From: Ruegeria sp. Alg231-54
GTDB lineage: Bacteria; Pseudomonadota; Alphaproteobacteria; Rhodobacterales; Rhodobacteraceae
Reading direction: 5' to 3'
Assembly (NCBI RefSeq): GCF_900143525.1
Contig: NZ_FREZ01000001.1
Location: forward strand, 62,001-126,000
Length of the DNA stretch: 64,000 nucleotides
Made by a program: the position numbers and the translations under genes
Notes under the pieces: generated by a model
What the model saw: the letters and a program-made list of their open reading frames with translations, nothing else
Database searches by the model: none
Told to the model about the DNA's origin: nothing
Part shown: positions 10,469-19,844 of the stretch, one piece after another
Numbering within the stretch: position 1 is the stretch's first letter
Layout: each line of letters starts with the position of its first letter

Positions 10469-11065
10469 ATGAGATCTTCCAAATCCCGCTCTCGGGTCAA
10501 GAATAACCGCAACCGTCCTTCTGGGGGCAATGTCGTAAACCGGGTTTTTGACAGCTCGGGTCCCGAAGGCAAGGTGCGCGGTACGCCCCAGCAGATTATC
10601 GACAAATATAATCAGTTGGCGCGCGACGCCCAACTGTCCAATGACCGTGTGGCCGCTGAGAACTTTCAGCAGCACGCAGAACACTATCTGCGCCTGCTGA
10701 GTGAGGCACAGCGCGAAATGGAAGCGCGACGCGAAGAGCAAGACCGCCAGAACCGCGAGCGTCAGGCTGAGCGGGATCGCGAACGCGCCGAGCGCCAGGA
10801 GCGCGAAGCTGCCGCCCGTCAGTCGGACCCGGCCGAAGCGCCGCAACCGGACGTGATGGATTTCACACCCGAGGCAGCAACCCCGGAATCCGGTTTGGTT
10901 GAGACCCCGGAGAGCAAGGATGCTGCTGCGGCGGCGGCCACCGAAGCACCGGCGAAAAAAGAAAAAGCACCGCGTCGTCCACGTACGCGCAAGCCAAAGC
11001 CCGCGCCAGAGGGGGCAGAGGACGCGCCGACAAGCAACGGTGATGCACCGGAAGCGGCTGAGTAA
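10469..11065 (+). CDS. DUF4167 domain protein
   Basis: 198-residue protein of the alphaproteobacterial DUF4167 family. The N-terminus is basic (RSSKSRSRVKNNRNR), consistent with RNA or DNA binding. The conserved core is VRGTPQQIIDKYNQLARDAQ with DRVAAENFQQHAEHYLRLL (residues about 40-75). A charged coiled-coil stretch (about 80-118) and an Ala/Pro/Lys-rich disordered tail follow. It lies 237 bases behind prmC, a stretch probably holding its own promoter and 5' leader. A strong terminator follows at 11083-11115. Function is unknown. Confidence 0.9.
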   Translation: MRSSKSRSRVKNNRNRPSGGNVVNRVFDSSGPEGKVRGTPQQIIDKYNQLARDAQLSNDRVAAENFQQHAEHYLRLLSEAQREMEARREEQDRQNRERQAERDRERAERQEREAAARQSDPAEAPQPDVMDFTPEAATPESGLVETPESKDAAAAAATEAPAKKEKAPRRPRTRKPKPAPEGAEDAPTSNGDAPEAAE

Positions 11066-11082
11066 TTTTCGCCATAGAGTTC

Positions 11083-11115
11083 AAAAAAGCCCCGGACTAC
11101 GCTCCGGGGCTTTTT
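11083..11115. terminator. Bidirectional intrinsic terminator
   Basis: GCCCCGGA at 11089-11096 pairs with TCCGGGGC at 11103-11110 around the loop CTACGC, with an A-run before and a T-run after. It can stop transcription both from the DUF4167 gene and from rsmA on the opposite strand, which ends ten bases away. Confidence 0.92.
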
Positions 11116-11124
11116 CTTTGCGCA

Positions 11125-11967
11125 TTAGTTTTTTTGAACTTCTCGGGCCAGTGCACAGAAAGCTTCCAGCGGGACTTGTTCGGCGCGCTCTGTTGGTTGA
11201 ATCCCAGCCGCGAGCAGGCGGTCCTCGATATCCGGCGCCACTCCTTTTAGCGATGCGCGCAGCATCTTGCGACGCTGGTTGAAGGCTGCGGCCACGACGC
11301 GCGACAAAACCCGGGCATCCGCCGTATAGCGCGGTTCGGGCAAGGCCGTCAGGTGCACAACAGCGCTTGAGACCTTTGGTGGCGGCGTGAAAGCCCCGGG
11401 CGGCAGGGACATCGCAATGCGCGCCTCGGCCCGCCATTGGGCAAGGATCGCAAGGCGGCCATAGGCTTTGCCCCCGGGTTGGGCAACGATGCGTTCAGCG
11501 ACTTCGCGTTGGAACATCAGCGTCAGGCTTTGCCAGAACGGCGGCCATTCGGGCGGGGTTAGCCAGCGCACCAGTAATTCGGTGCCAACGTTATACGGCA
11601 GGTTCGCCGCGATGCGGATCGGCGGGGTCAGATGCGCCAGCGGATCGATTTCCAGGGCGTCGCCGTTGATGACCTCAAGACGACCCGGATAAGCAGCAGC
11701 GATGTCATTCAAGGCAGCGATGCAGCGAGTGTCTTTTTCGACCGCAACGACCTTGCGCGCACCTTCGGATAACAGGCCACGGGTCAGACCACCGGGGCCG
11801 GGTCCGATTTCCAGCACGTCGCATTCCGTCAGATCGCCCGCCTGCCGTGCGATCTTGGCCGTTAGGTTGAGGTCCAGCAGAAAGTTCTGCCCCAGCGATT
11901 TACGCGCCGAGAGTTGATGTGTCGCGATAACCTCGCGCAGAGGGGGAAGGGCGTCGATTGAACTCAT
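11125..11967 (-). CDS. rsmA: 16S rRNA (adenine1518-N6/adenine1519-N6)-dimethyltransferase
   Basis: 280-residue KsgA/RsmA enzyme dimethylating two adjacent adenines in helix 45 of 16S rRNA during 30S maturation. Motifs: [10 protein letters not shown] at the N-terminus, SAM-binding [15 protein letters not shown], acidic [14 protein letters not shown] and catalytic [11 protein letters not shown]. The C-terminal helical domain ([14 protein letters not shown]) is complete. It follows pdxA on the minus strand with an 84-base gap that holds a copy of the dispersed repeat. Confidence 0.97.
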   Translation of the reverse strand: MSSIDALPPLREVIATHQLSARKSLGQNFLLDLNLTAKIARQAGDLTECDVLEIGPGPGGLTRGLLSEGARKVVAVEKDTRCIAALNDIAAAYPGRLEVINGDALEIDPLAHLTPPIRIAANLPYNVGTELLVRWLTPPEWPPFWQSLTLMFQREVAERIVAQPGGKAYGRLAILAQWRAEARIAMSLPPGAFTPPPKVSSAVVHLTALPEPRYTADARVLSRVVAAAFNQRRKMLRASLKGVAPDIEDRLLAAGIQPTERAEQVPLEAFCALAREVQKN

Positions 11968-12016
11968 GATCCGATTACCGTGGCGCGTGTCCGGGGGGGA
12001 ACGCCAGTGATTTTTT

Positions 12017-12049
12017 GCCTCCGGCGGGGATATTTTCAGCCAGGTGAAG
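12017..12049 (+). repeat. Dispersed roseobacter-type intergenic repeat, copy A
   Basis: The unit reads GCCTCCGGCGGGGATATTTT, then CAGCCAGGTGAAG. It sits in the 84 bases between rsmA and pdxA. Two further copies with the same core (GGGATAyTTT, then GCCAGrTG) occur at 22404-22435 and, on the minus strand, at 46289-46320. All three lie at gene ends. I recall similar elements in many Rhodobacteraceae genomes; their role is unknown. Confidence 0.75.
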
Positions 12050-12051
12050 GA

Positions 12052-13017
12052 TCAAGCGCTTTGTGCCATCCGTTGGGCCAGTTTCAGCGCCTCGATCAGG
12101 CTGGTAGGGTTTGCTATGCCCTGTCCGGCGATATCCAGTGCGGTGCCGTGATCGGGCGAGGTGCGAATGAAGGGCAGGCCGAGGGTCACGTTCACGCCAC
12201 GGTCGAAGTCGAGTGTCTTGATCGGGATCAGTGCCTGATCGTGATACATGGCAATTGCGGCGTCATATCGGGCGCGAGCGGCGGCGTGGAACATCGTGTC
12301 CGCCGGGTGCGGGCCGGTAACCGTGCAGGTATCGCCCGGCAAATCAGAAATCAGAGGGGCGATCCAATCCAGTTCTTCATGCCCCATTTTACCGCCTTCG
12401 CCTGCATGCGGGTTGAGCCCGGCAATGGCGATGCGGGGATGGGGGATACCAAACTGTCTGCGCAGGCCTTCAGCGGTAATGGCGATGGTTTCGCGCAGCA
12501 GGTCGGGGGTGAGCTCGGACGGGACGCGCGACAGCGGAATGTGAATCGTTGCGGGCACCACGCGAAGCTGATCGCTGGCCAACATCATCACGACGCGCTT
12601 GCGCCCGGCCAGAGCGGCGAGAAATTCGGTATGGCCGGGATAGGCGAACCCGGCCCCGTCGATCAGGGCTTTTTTGTGGATCGGTGCAGTGCACAGCGCC
12701 GACGCCGCGCCGGATTGCACCAGGGAAACACCGGTTTCGATGGCGTCGATCACACTGGGCGCATTGGATGGATCCGGTTGGCCTGCTGTGTTTGTGGCGG
12801 GAAAACTCAGTCGCAGAACGGGCAGGGCATTCGCGCAGATTTCATTGGCCTGAGCCGGATCGCTGATCAGCTGCGTGGGCGTGTCTGCGGGCAGATGAGC
12901 CGCATCCCCGATATAGAAAAACGGACAGCTTGCGCGCAGTTCAGACCAGGCTTTGGCGGCGATTTCGGGGCCTATGCCAGCAGGATCGCCACAGCTTAGC
13001 GCGATGGGCGCGGTCAT
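12052..13017 (-). CDS. pdxA: 4-hydroxythreonine-4-phosphate dehydrogenase
   Basis: 321-residue NAD-dependent dehydrogenase of pyridoxal 5'-phosphate synthesis. Visible are the N-terminal SCGDPAGIGPE, APIHKKAL, the PGHTEFLA metal His, GLNPHAGEGGKMGHEE (second metal His), YHDQALIP and the C-terminal RTSPDHGTALDIAGQG. The start at 13017 overlaps the surA stop as ATGA; the longer frame to 13152 lies inside surA and is rejected. PdxA in a surA-rsmA operon is also known from E. coli. Confidence 0.97.
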   Translation of the reverse strand: MTAPIALSCGDPAGIGPEIAAKAWSELRASCPFFYIGDAAHLPADTPTQLISDPAQANEICANALPVLRLSFPATNTAGQPDPSNAPSVIDAIETGVSLVQSGAASALCTAPIHKKALIDGAGFAYPGHTEFLAALAGRKRVVMMLASDQLRVVPATIHIPLSRVPSELTPDLLRETIAITAEGLRRQFGIPHPRIAIAGLNPHAGEGGKMGHEELDWIAPLISDLPGDTCTVTGPHPADTMFHAAARARYDAAIAMYHDQALIPIKTLDFDRGVNVTLGLPFIRTSPDHGTALDIAGQGIANPTSLIEALKLAQRMAQSA

Positions 13018-14267
13018 TGCTCGATGATCGTCGCGTCGGCGCGGAGCTGTTCGACCAGACTTTCGGCAAAGGCCTGCAGGCGCTGTTGCGTCAGGGCGTT
13101 GGCCACATCCACGCGCGTCGTGTCTTCGCCCCGGTCCAATGTGCGTGTACACAGCATCAGGAACTTCAGAGTCTGGCCGTTGTTTCCCGTCAGCGTCGTG
13201 GAAACTTCGTTCAGGTCCAGCTTGGACAGCTCAAGCGCCACGTCGCGGGGGATCTCGGACGGGCTGGCTTCGACACGTTGCAGTACCCCGGCAGGTTGAT
13301 CCTTGGCGATGCCATAGAGGTCGTCGCAGTTATCAATCTGTTCGCGCAGCTGAGCAGCGCTGGCCAGAGTTTCGGCGCTGCGACCGCCGGCCATGTTGTA
13401 AATCGCGTAGTCGATCTTGGAGTAACGCGGCGTGCTGGAGCTTACTTCGCGCAATCCGCGCAACTGGAACAGCGCGATGGCATTGGGCAACGACAAAGGC
13501 TGCGTGATGTCGCCTGATTTGAGACCCAGAATCACAGGTTGCAGGGCAGGGGGCAAGTCTGTCAGGTTCAGCCATTCCAGACGCCCGCCGTCATCGCGTG
13601 TGCCAGCTGCTGAATACTGCGTGGCGGCAGAAGAAAACGCATCGAAACCTTCAACCTGAGCAATCTCTTCGGCCAGCAATTCGGCTTGGGCTAAGGTCTG
13701 CGGCGTGACCGGAATGATTATTTCCGACAACAGAACCTGAAGCCCGCCGCTCCCGGCCTGTCCTAAAGCCCGGTTGATCTCGTCGTCGCTCGGCCTGGCT
13801 TGCGACAGAAAACGCGAACTGACGTAATCGCGCCACGACAGCTGATCAGCGACGAAATCCCGTACGGTTTCGGGGGAAACGCCGGATTCGCCCAGCAATT
13901 GCAGGAATTCATCGGTCGAAAGGCGGCCACGGGCTGCGAATTCATCAATGCCCACCTGAATGTCTTCTGGTGCAACTTCGATTCCTGCGTCGCGCATGGC
14001 CTGTTTGCGCAGTCGTTCGTCGATCAGCGAGTCGCGGACTTCGTCCTCGGTGGCGCCAGGGGCACCCAGAACAGTCAGGAATTGCTGGCGCTGCTGAAGT
14101 TCGTACCAGGTGACAATGTCCTGGTTGACCTTGATCGCAGGTGAAAACAGGCTCTGAGCCTGGCTGTGACCAGTGGACAGGGCCAGCAAAGCGGCAGCCA
14201 GTGCCGGTGCAACCGGCTTTAACCAACCGGAACGGACTATTCGCGAGAAACGTGAAATCAACTGCAT
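13014..14267 (-). CDS. surA: Periplasmic chaperone / peptidyl-prolyl isomerase SurA
   Basis: 417-residue periplasmic foldase assisting outer membrane protein assembly. It has an N-terminal signal peptide (hydrophobic PALAAALLALSTGHSQA), a SurA N-domain (IKVNQDIVTWYELQQRQQFL to about residue 170) and a PpiC rotamase domain (about 175-275, EIIIPVTPQT to GDITQPL). The C-terminal part with Cys residues (NCDDLYGIA, MLCTRT) resembles the second, inactive rotamase region. It overlaps the end of lptD, its best-known client, by ten bases. Confidence 0.92.
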   Translation of the reverse strand: MQLISRFSRIVRSGWLKPVAPALAAALLALSTGHSQAQSLFSPAIKVNQDIVTWYELQQRQQFLTVLGAPGATEDEVRDSLIDERLRKQAMRDAGIEVAPEDIQVGIDEFAARGRLSTDEFLQLLGESGVSPETVRDFVADQLSWRDYVSSRFLSQARPSDDEINRALGQAGSGGLQVLLSEIIIPVTPQTLAQAELLAEEIAQVEGFDAFSSAATQYSAAGTRDDGGRLEWLNLTDLPPALQPVILGLKSGDITQPLSLPNAIALFQLRGLREVSSSTPRYSKIDYAIYNMAGGRSAETLASAAQLREQIDNCDDLYGIAKDQPAGVLQRVEASPSEIPRDVALELSKLDLNEVSTTLTGNNGQTLKFLMLCTRTLDRGEDTTRVDVANALTQQRLQAFAESLVEQLRADATIIEQ

Positions 14268-16420
14268 CTTCTCTTGTACTGTTGGCCGCCACCCTCGACG
14301 GAGTAACCTGTCAGGGCAACGGTAAACCCGAATTCTGTCGAAGGCTCAATACTTGATGATGAGGTAAATCGCCTGCTGACGGTCATGTTAACTTTTACAC
14401 ACTCATTCTGGTAGGTAACGCCCAGCCCATATCGGATCGGCTCGGATTCGCTGAGGTCATAGCGCGCATAGGCTTGAGTAAACCAGTTCTGGTCAACAAG
14501 GTAGCGTCCATCCATCCGGATCTCGGATATCTCGTCATTTGCATTTTCTGCCGGATCTTTTTCCTGCCACACATAGCTGCCGGTCAGGCCGACATTTGGC
14601 TTGTTCCAGCCTGCGCGCACCTCGGCCTTAGCAAAGCTGAAATCACCATTCAACAGGCCGCGACCCGCCAAAGACCAGCCATTGGCGGTTTGCAACTGAC
14701 CGGCCAACAACACGTCGGAGGCGGTGCCCTGTAGGCCCGACGTCAGGTTGAAGTTTGGGTCAGCGGTCGAGCGGAAGACTTGTCCGACAGTGGCAAGCGC
14801 GCGCCAGCCATTTGCGGCATAGCGCGCCCAATTGACCCCGAACACCGCCGTCGCGCCATCTTCGCGGCGATCCGGGGCCGGAAAGCGTGACAGGGACAAC
14901 AGGTTCCCCTGGTCGAATTCCTGAAAGGTGCTTTCGTCATTGGGAACGTCCTGATCTGTCACGTTCGTCCAACCGACTTGCGCGATGGGTTCAAGCACCT
15001 GCGTGGCGCCTGACTTTTCCCGACGGGTCATCGGATAACGCAGCGTGAGTGCGGCGCGGGGGGCCGCGCGGGTCACCTGGTCAGGAAACTGGCTGTCATC
15101 TCGGATGTCAAAGATATCCACCGATGTCCCGAACCGGGCATCAGCCCTGAGGCCCGATGCGAAAATCCAGCTGCGCATCCAGTCCGCATCGAACGTGGCA
15201 CGCGCGACATCGCGACCAACGATATCCTGATCGCTGGTGCGTGTGTGATTGTGGGCCACAAAGCCCAAGCGAACTTCACCGCCGACAGAGGTTGGGAAGT
15301 AGCGTTTCTGAAAATACAGGTCGAAGATCCGCGATGGGATCACTTCCTCATTTTCGCTGTCTCGCAGGGATTTGTAATGGATGAAACTGGTGCGGAAGGC
15401 GGTATCGCGTTTGATCCGCTCAAGCGCGATTTCGCTGCGCAACCGGTCAAAATCGGGCAGGCCATAATCCGCGAGATAAGCGTTATCCGAAGTTGTCTTC
15501 ACGTCAAACAAAAGGCGGAAGTCGTTGTTCAGGAAGAAATAACCGTTGGCAAAGAGATAGCCCCGATCCTCATTTTCTTGTAGGTCGTCGCGGGTGAAAG
15601 CGCCGTTCAGCTCAATCCGGCCGCGTTTGAATGCCTGGCGATAGCGATAGCCCAGTGTTCTTGTTTTTCCCGAGATATAGGGGGTCAGCGTCAGGTCCTT
15701 GTGGTCGCCAAGCTTAAAGAAATACGGCACCTGCACGCCGGTTCCCAGCTGCGATGTGGTGCGAATCGACGGAACAAGGAAGCCTGTCGCGCGGTCCAGT
15801 GTCGGGTCGGGCAGTCGCAGATAGGGGAAGTAGAAGACCGGGAAATCCAGTATCCGGAACTGTGCCCCTTCGAAATACAATTGGCGTTCCAACTGGTCAT
15901 GCGTGACCTTGCGGGCGCGGATTTGCCACAGCGGCGGTTTACCATTGGCGCAGACATGGCAGGACGTGGCCGAGACCTTGCTGAACTGTGTGTAACGCCC
16001 CCCCGCGCGCGCAGCCTGAACCGAGGCGATCTGAACCTGCTGATCGAACACCATGCGGGCTCCGATCAGCAGACCGTTCATGATCCCGTCATCCAGTTCG
16101 GCGGAATCGGCCAGCAACGTGGTTTCGCCGCCTTGATCGATGCGGATCGGGCCTTCCAGCGACAGATTGCCGGTTTCGCGGTCATAGGTGATGCGCGTGG
16201 CCGTGACCTTGGCGTTGCCCTGAAAGGCTTCGACATTCCCTTCGGCCACCAGATTGCGCTCGGGCGTGATAAAGATCCGGTCAGCCACCAGCAGGGCAGG
16301 CTGATCCTCTTGCGTGGTACCCTGTGCAGCACCGGCAGCAGGTGGAGATTGCGCGAATGCGCCTGCTGGCATGGCCAGCGCGACCGCACCGGACAGCAAC
16401 AAACTGGCAATAAGCCGCAT
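14258..16420 (-). CDS. lptD: LPS assembly outer membrane protein LptD
   Basis: 720-residue outer membrane translocon that inserts lipopolysaccharide with LptE. Signal peptide (MRLIASLLLSGAVALAMPAGAFA), then an OstA/LptA-like beta-jellyroll (ADRIFITPERNLVAEGNVEA, about residues 45-130), then the long beta-barrel (FPVFYFPYLRLPDPTLDRATG onward). Cys residues occur at SCHVC in the periplasmic part and at NECVKV and RRCS near the end, as expected for the interdomain disulfides. The ATG at 16420 with GGAGG upstream is preferred; it shares one base with the lptG stop (TGATG). Confidence 0.95.
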   Translation of the reverse strand: MRLIASLLLSGAVALAMPAGAFAQSPPAAGAAQGTTQEDQPALLVADRIFITPERNLVAEGNVEAFQGNAKVTATRITYDRETGNLSLEGPIRIDQGGETTLLADSAELDDGIMNGLLIGARMVFDQQVQIASVQAARAGGRYTQFSKVSATSCHVCANGKPPLWQIRARKVTHDQLERQLYFEGAQFRILDFPVFYFPYLRLPDPTLDRATGFLVPSIRTTSQLGTGVQVPYFFKLGDHKDLTLTPYISGKTRTLGYRYRQAFKRGRIELNGAFTRDDLQENEDRGYLFANGYFFLNNDFRLLFDVKTTSDNAYLADYGLPDFDRLRSEIALERIKRDTAFRTSFIHYKSLRDSENEEVIPSRIFDLYFQKRYFPTSVGGEVRLGFVAHNHTRTSDQDIVGRDVARATFDADWMRSWIFASGLRADARFGTSVDIFDIRDDSQFPDQVTRAAPRAALTLRYPMTRREKSGATQVLEPIAQVGWTNVTDQDVPNDESTFQEFDQGNLLSLSRFPAPDRREDGATAVFGVNWARYAANGWRALATVGQVFRSTADPNFNLTSGLQGTASDVLLAGQLQTANGWSLAGRGLLNGDFSFAKAEVRAGWNKPNVGLTGSYVWQEKDPAENANDEISEIRMDGRYLVDQNWFTQAYARYDLSESEPIRYGLGVTYQNECVKVNMTVSRRFTSSSSIEPSTEFGFTVALTGYSVEGGGQQYKRRCS

Positions 16421-17520
16421 CAACCGTCCTCCGCATGCAGCAAAAGGCCGAGGGACAGAAGAATGGCTGCAAAGGGCGGGGCCCAGGCCGCGACTAAGAT
16501 AGGCAATTGACCGTTTTCCCCCAGAATTTGGGCAAAGTTGCGAATGAAGTAGATGCCAAAGCCCAGCAGGACGGCGGTCAGAACCGCGATCCCGGTGCCG
16601 CCAAATCGCACGTGGCGCATGGTGAAGGCCGCGCCGATCAGGACCATCGACATCAGGAACAAGGGGCGGGCCAGTTGGACCTGCAACCAGACCTCATATT
16701 GCTTGGTCGAAAACCCGGCTTCGCGCAGGTCGCGGATCAGTTCCGGCAGGTCATAGACCGATACGGAATCCTGATCGCCAAGCGTGTCCAGAATCCGTTG
16801 GCGTGTCAGCGATGTGGGAACCTCAAGCCGCGCGTGTTCAGTGGCGTGGGTTTCTGGATTCACACCGCCTTCCAGCGCCCAAATCTTGGCATTGGTCAGG
16901 ACCCACGTACCGTTCTCCAGATCCGCCTGGTCGGCTACGATCTGCTGGGTCGGTGTGCCGTCCGGGGCGAAGGTAATGATCGTCACCTGATTAAGGGTGA
17001 ACCTGTCGCCGTTAGATGTGTCCTGGGCGTGGATCACGGATTGACCATTGGCCGATCCCTGCCGCAACCAAAGACCATCTGCACTGATCGACAGCGTCGA
17101 TCCGCCGTTGTTTTTGTAGGATTCGGCAAGCTGTTTGTACTCTTCCGACGTGGCGGCTGCGATGGGGTTCAACATGCCAACCGCCAGTGCGCCGATGATC
17201 AGGGCGATCACCACAGGGGCCAACAGGGCGCGGATGCCTGAACGGCCAGTGGCGCGGGTCACGACCAGTTCCGAGCTGCGGGCAAGACCGATAAACAACG
17301 CGATCGTGGACAGGATGACCAGCAGCGGCAGCATTTCGCTGATCGCGGCAGGCGTATTCAGCAACGTCAATTGCAAAAGCTGACCAAAGGACAGGTTTGC
17401 ATCGTCAAAGCGGCGCACCTGTTCGATCAGGTCGATCAGAATCATCAGCGTCAGGAAAATGCTGCCGATGACCAGGAAACTTTGAATGAATCGGCGGGCG
17501 AAGTAGCGGTCGAGGATCAC
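16420..17520 (-). CDS. lptG: LPS export ABC transporter permease LptG
   Basis: 366-residue inner membrane permease of the LptB2FG LPS extractor. It has the N-terminal LDRYFARRFIQSFLVIG and membrane helices (about 12-35, 55-75, 95-120), a periplasmic jellyroll (about 130-270, ISADGLWLRQGS, AKIWALEGG), then three C-terminal helices. Length and the LLQLTLLNTPAAISEMLPL segment suit LptG. The start is GTG at 17520 with AGGAG seven bases upstream. The usual partner lptF, normally directly upstream, is not here: pepA begins divergently 240 bases away. Confidence 0.93.
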   Translation of the reverse strand: MILDRYFARRFIQSFLVIGSIFLTLMILIDLIEQVRRFDDANLSFGQLLQLTLLNTPAAISEMLPLLVILSTIALFIGLARSSELVVTRATGRSGIRALLAPVVIALIIGALAVGMLNPIAAATSEEYKQLAESYKNNGGSTLSISADGLWLRQGSANGQSVIHAQDTSNGDRFTLNQVTIITFAPDGTPTQQIVADQADLENGTWVLTNAKIWALEGGVNPETHATEHARLEVPTSLTRQRILDTLGDQDSVSVYDLPELIRDLREAGFSTKQYEVWLQVQLARPLFLMSMVLIGAAFTMRHVRFGGTGIAVLTAVLLGFGIYFIRNFAQILGENGQLPILVAAWAPPFAAILLSLGLLLHAEDG

Positions 17521-17760
17521 GAAGGAACTCCTGCCGAAAAGACGCGCAAACAGCCTTTGGTCGGGTACAGACCAGAATCACCGCTGCACGCAATTGTGCG
17601 CGACAGCCTATGCCTGCTCTGTCTTGCCAAAACCTTCTCCCCCGAGCCTGTCGGATTTTTTCCGGGACTGTAGTCCAAATGCGGGCCGGGGAAAACTGCT
17701 ATCTGGTCAAGCCGCGCGGCGCGGGCTAGGTCTTGGGGAACTGATTTTGAGGAGTTCGCA

Positions 17761-19227
17761 ATGAGCAGTCTTGTACCGATCCGTTTCCAGGACCCCGACA
17801 TGGATGCGATGGCGCAGGCCGAAGGGCGCGTGGCCATAATCATCCCGTCCGACGGCAAAATGAACCCCGCCGCCCGTCGCGCCAACCGCCTGACCCGCGG
17901 GGCTGTGACTCGGCTGGTCGAAAGCGAGCGTTTCGAAAAGGTGAAAACCGGTGACGTGATCTCGATGGCGTGGCCATCCGGCATGGCAGCCGAGGCGCTG
18001 GACGTTCTGGTCCTGCCGCGCCGTCCGGAACCGGCCGAGGCCCGCAAGGCCGGTGCTGCGCTGGCCAAGCTGGCGGGCAGCAAGGACCTGCTGGTGATGT
18101 CGGGCAATCAGGTCAAAGCCGAGGATTTGGCCATGGGCATCGCGCTGCGCAGCTATGATTTTGATGCGCACAAGACTAAGGATTCTGATGAGGCCGGTTC
18201 GGTCATCATAACCCACCAGAAGGCAGATGAGATCGAGGCTGCGTTTGCACCGCTCTACGCGGTCGCCGACGGTGTCCGTATGACCCGCGATTTGACCAAC
18301 GAGCCTGCGAATATCCTGACTACCACGGAATTCGCCGACCGGCTGGACGAAATGAAGGCACTTGGGCTTGAGGTCGAAGTGCTGGAAGAAGACAAACTGG
18401 CCGAGCTGGGCATGCGTACGCTGCTAAGCGTCGGGCAGGGGTCGGACAGCCCTTCGAAGGTTGTGGTGATGCAATGGAATGGCGGCGACAAAGATGACGC
18501 GCCGCTGGCATTGGTCGGTAAGGGTGTGGTGTTCGATACTGGTGGTATCTCGCTGAAACCTGCGGGCGGCATGGAAGACATGACCATGGACATGGGCGGC
18601 GCGGGTGTCGTTGCAGGCACCATGCGCGCGCTGGCTAAGCGCAAGGCTAAGGCCAACGTTGTCGGCCTGGTCGGATTGGTGGAAAACATGCCTTCGGGCA
18701 ACGCCACCCGTCCCGGCGATGTGGTCAAATCCATGAAGGGTGACACGGTCGAGATCATCAACACCGATGCCGAGGGCCGTTTGGTTCTGTGCGACGTGAT
18801 GTGGTACACGCAAGAGCGGTTCAAGCCTGTGGGAATGGTCGATCTGGCAACCTTGACCGGAGCGGTCATCATCGGCCTCGGGCATGAGAACGCGGGCGTA
18901 TTTTCGAACAACGACACGTTCTGCAATGCCTTCATGAAGGCGGCGGGGGCCGAGGACGAAGGCGCATGGCGGATGCCGTTGGGCGAAGCCTATGACAAAC
19001 AGCTGAAGTCGCGGATCGCCGATATGAAGAACGTGGGCGGGCGCCCGGCGGGTTCGATCACGGCGGCGCAGTTCCTGCAGCGGTTCGTAAAAGAAGATAT
19101 GCCGTGGATTCACCTGGATATTGCCGGTGTGGCTTCGGTCTCGTCCGAGACATCCTACGCCCCGAAGGGCGCAACCGGCTGGGGCGTACGCGCGCTGAGC
19201 CGTTTCGTTCAGGACAACTTCGAGTAA
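17761..19227 (+). CDS. pepA: Leucyl aminopeptidase (M17 family)
   Basis: 488-residue cytosolic zinc/manganese aminopeptidase, a hexamer in the family. The catalytic domain shows GKGVVFDTGGISLKP (metal-binding Lys/Asp), MTMDMGGAG, the M17 signature NTDAEGRLVL and the C-terminal KNVGGRPAGSITAAQFLQ. The N-terminal macro-like domain occupies about the first 160 residues. ATG 17761 follows TTTGAGGAG. It is divergent from lptG and four bases upstream of holC. Confidence 0.97.
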   Translation: MSSLVPIRFQDPDMDAMAQAEGRVAIIIPSDGKMNPAARRANRLTRGAVTRLVESERFEKVKTGDVISMAWPSGMAAEALDVLVLPRRPEPAEARKAGAALAKLAGSKDLLVMSGNQVKAEDLAMGIALRSYDFDAHKTKDSDEAGSVIITHQKADEIEAAFAPLYAVADGVRMTRDLTNEPANILTTTEFADRLDEMKALGLEVEVLEEDKLAELGMRTLLSVGQGSDSPSKVVVMQWNGGDKDDAPLALVGKGVVFDTGGISLKPAGGMEDMTMDMGGAGVVAGTMRALAKRKAKANVVGLVGLVENMPSGNATRPGDVVKSMKGDTVEIINTDAEGRLVLCDVMWYTQERFKPVGMVDLATLTGAVIIGLGHENAGVFSNNDTFCNAFMKAAGAEDEGAWRMPLGEAYDKQLKSRIADMKNVGGRPAGSITAAQFLQRFVKEDMPWIHLDIAGVASVSSETSYAPKGATGWGVRALSRFVQDNFE

Positions 19228-19231
19228 GTCG

Positions 19232-19690
19232 ATGGGAGCCGTCTATTTCTATCACCTGACCCGCCAACCGCTGGAGCATACCTTGCCGGTGTTGCTGGAC
19301 AAGGCACGGCAGGCCGGGTGGAAGATTGCCGTGCGGGGCAGCGATCCCGCGCGGATGGACTGGCTGGATGAAAAGCTGTGGCAGGGGCCCGAAGAAGGGT
19401 TCCTGCCACATGGCCGCGCAGGCGGTCCGCACGATGCCGCGCAGCCGATCCTGCTGACGACCGAGGCGCAGGCTGCCAATGACCCGTCTTGTGTCATGGC
19501 GGTAGATGGCGCGGCGGTTAACCCCGATGAGATCAAGAAACTGGACCGCGTATGTATCCTGTTCGACGGCAATGACGCAGAGGCCGTTCAACACGCGCGC
19601 GGGCAGTGGAAGGCTTTGACCGGTGCGGGATGTTCCGCCCAATACTGGTCCGAAGAATCCGGGCGCTGGGAAAAGAAAGCTGAGGCTTAG
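19232..19690 (+). CDS. holC: DNA polymerase III subunit chi
   Basis: 152-residue chi subunit, which links the clamp loader to single-strand binding protein. Family traits: FYHLTRQPLEHTLPVLLDKA, WKIAVRGSD, LDEKLWQGPEEGFLPHG and INPDEIK-like VNPDEIKKLDRV. It begins four bases after pepA, the same order as in many proteobacteria. Confidence 0.93.
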   Translation: MGAVYFYHLTRQPLEHTLPVLLDKARQAGWKIAVRGSDPARMDWLDEKLWQGPEEGFLPHGRAGGPHDAAQPILLTTEAQAANDPSCVMAVDGAAVNPDEIKKLDRVCILFDGNDAEAVQHARGQWKALTGAGCSAQYWSEESGRWEKKAEA

Positions 19691-19844
19691 GGCCCGAGCC
19701 GCTTTCCGGAAGGCGTGGTGGTGATTGCGCAAAGATGTGCGATCAGAAATGCCTCAATGACTGGATTGAAGCCCAAATTGACGGATGCGGTGCAAGGCAA
19801 AAATGACTGCTTTCAACTGTTAAGGCAAAAGTTTGAGGAACCAA

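Noticed and set aside
17517..18107. Minus-strand frame ending in a GTGA overlap with lptG, considered as lptF
   Set aside because: No membrane helices or LptF-like motifs; it is antisense to pepA in its first two thirds.
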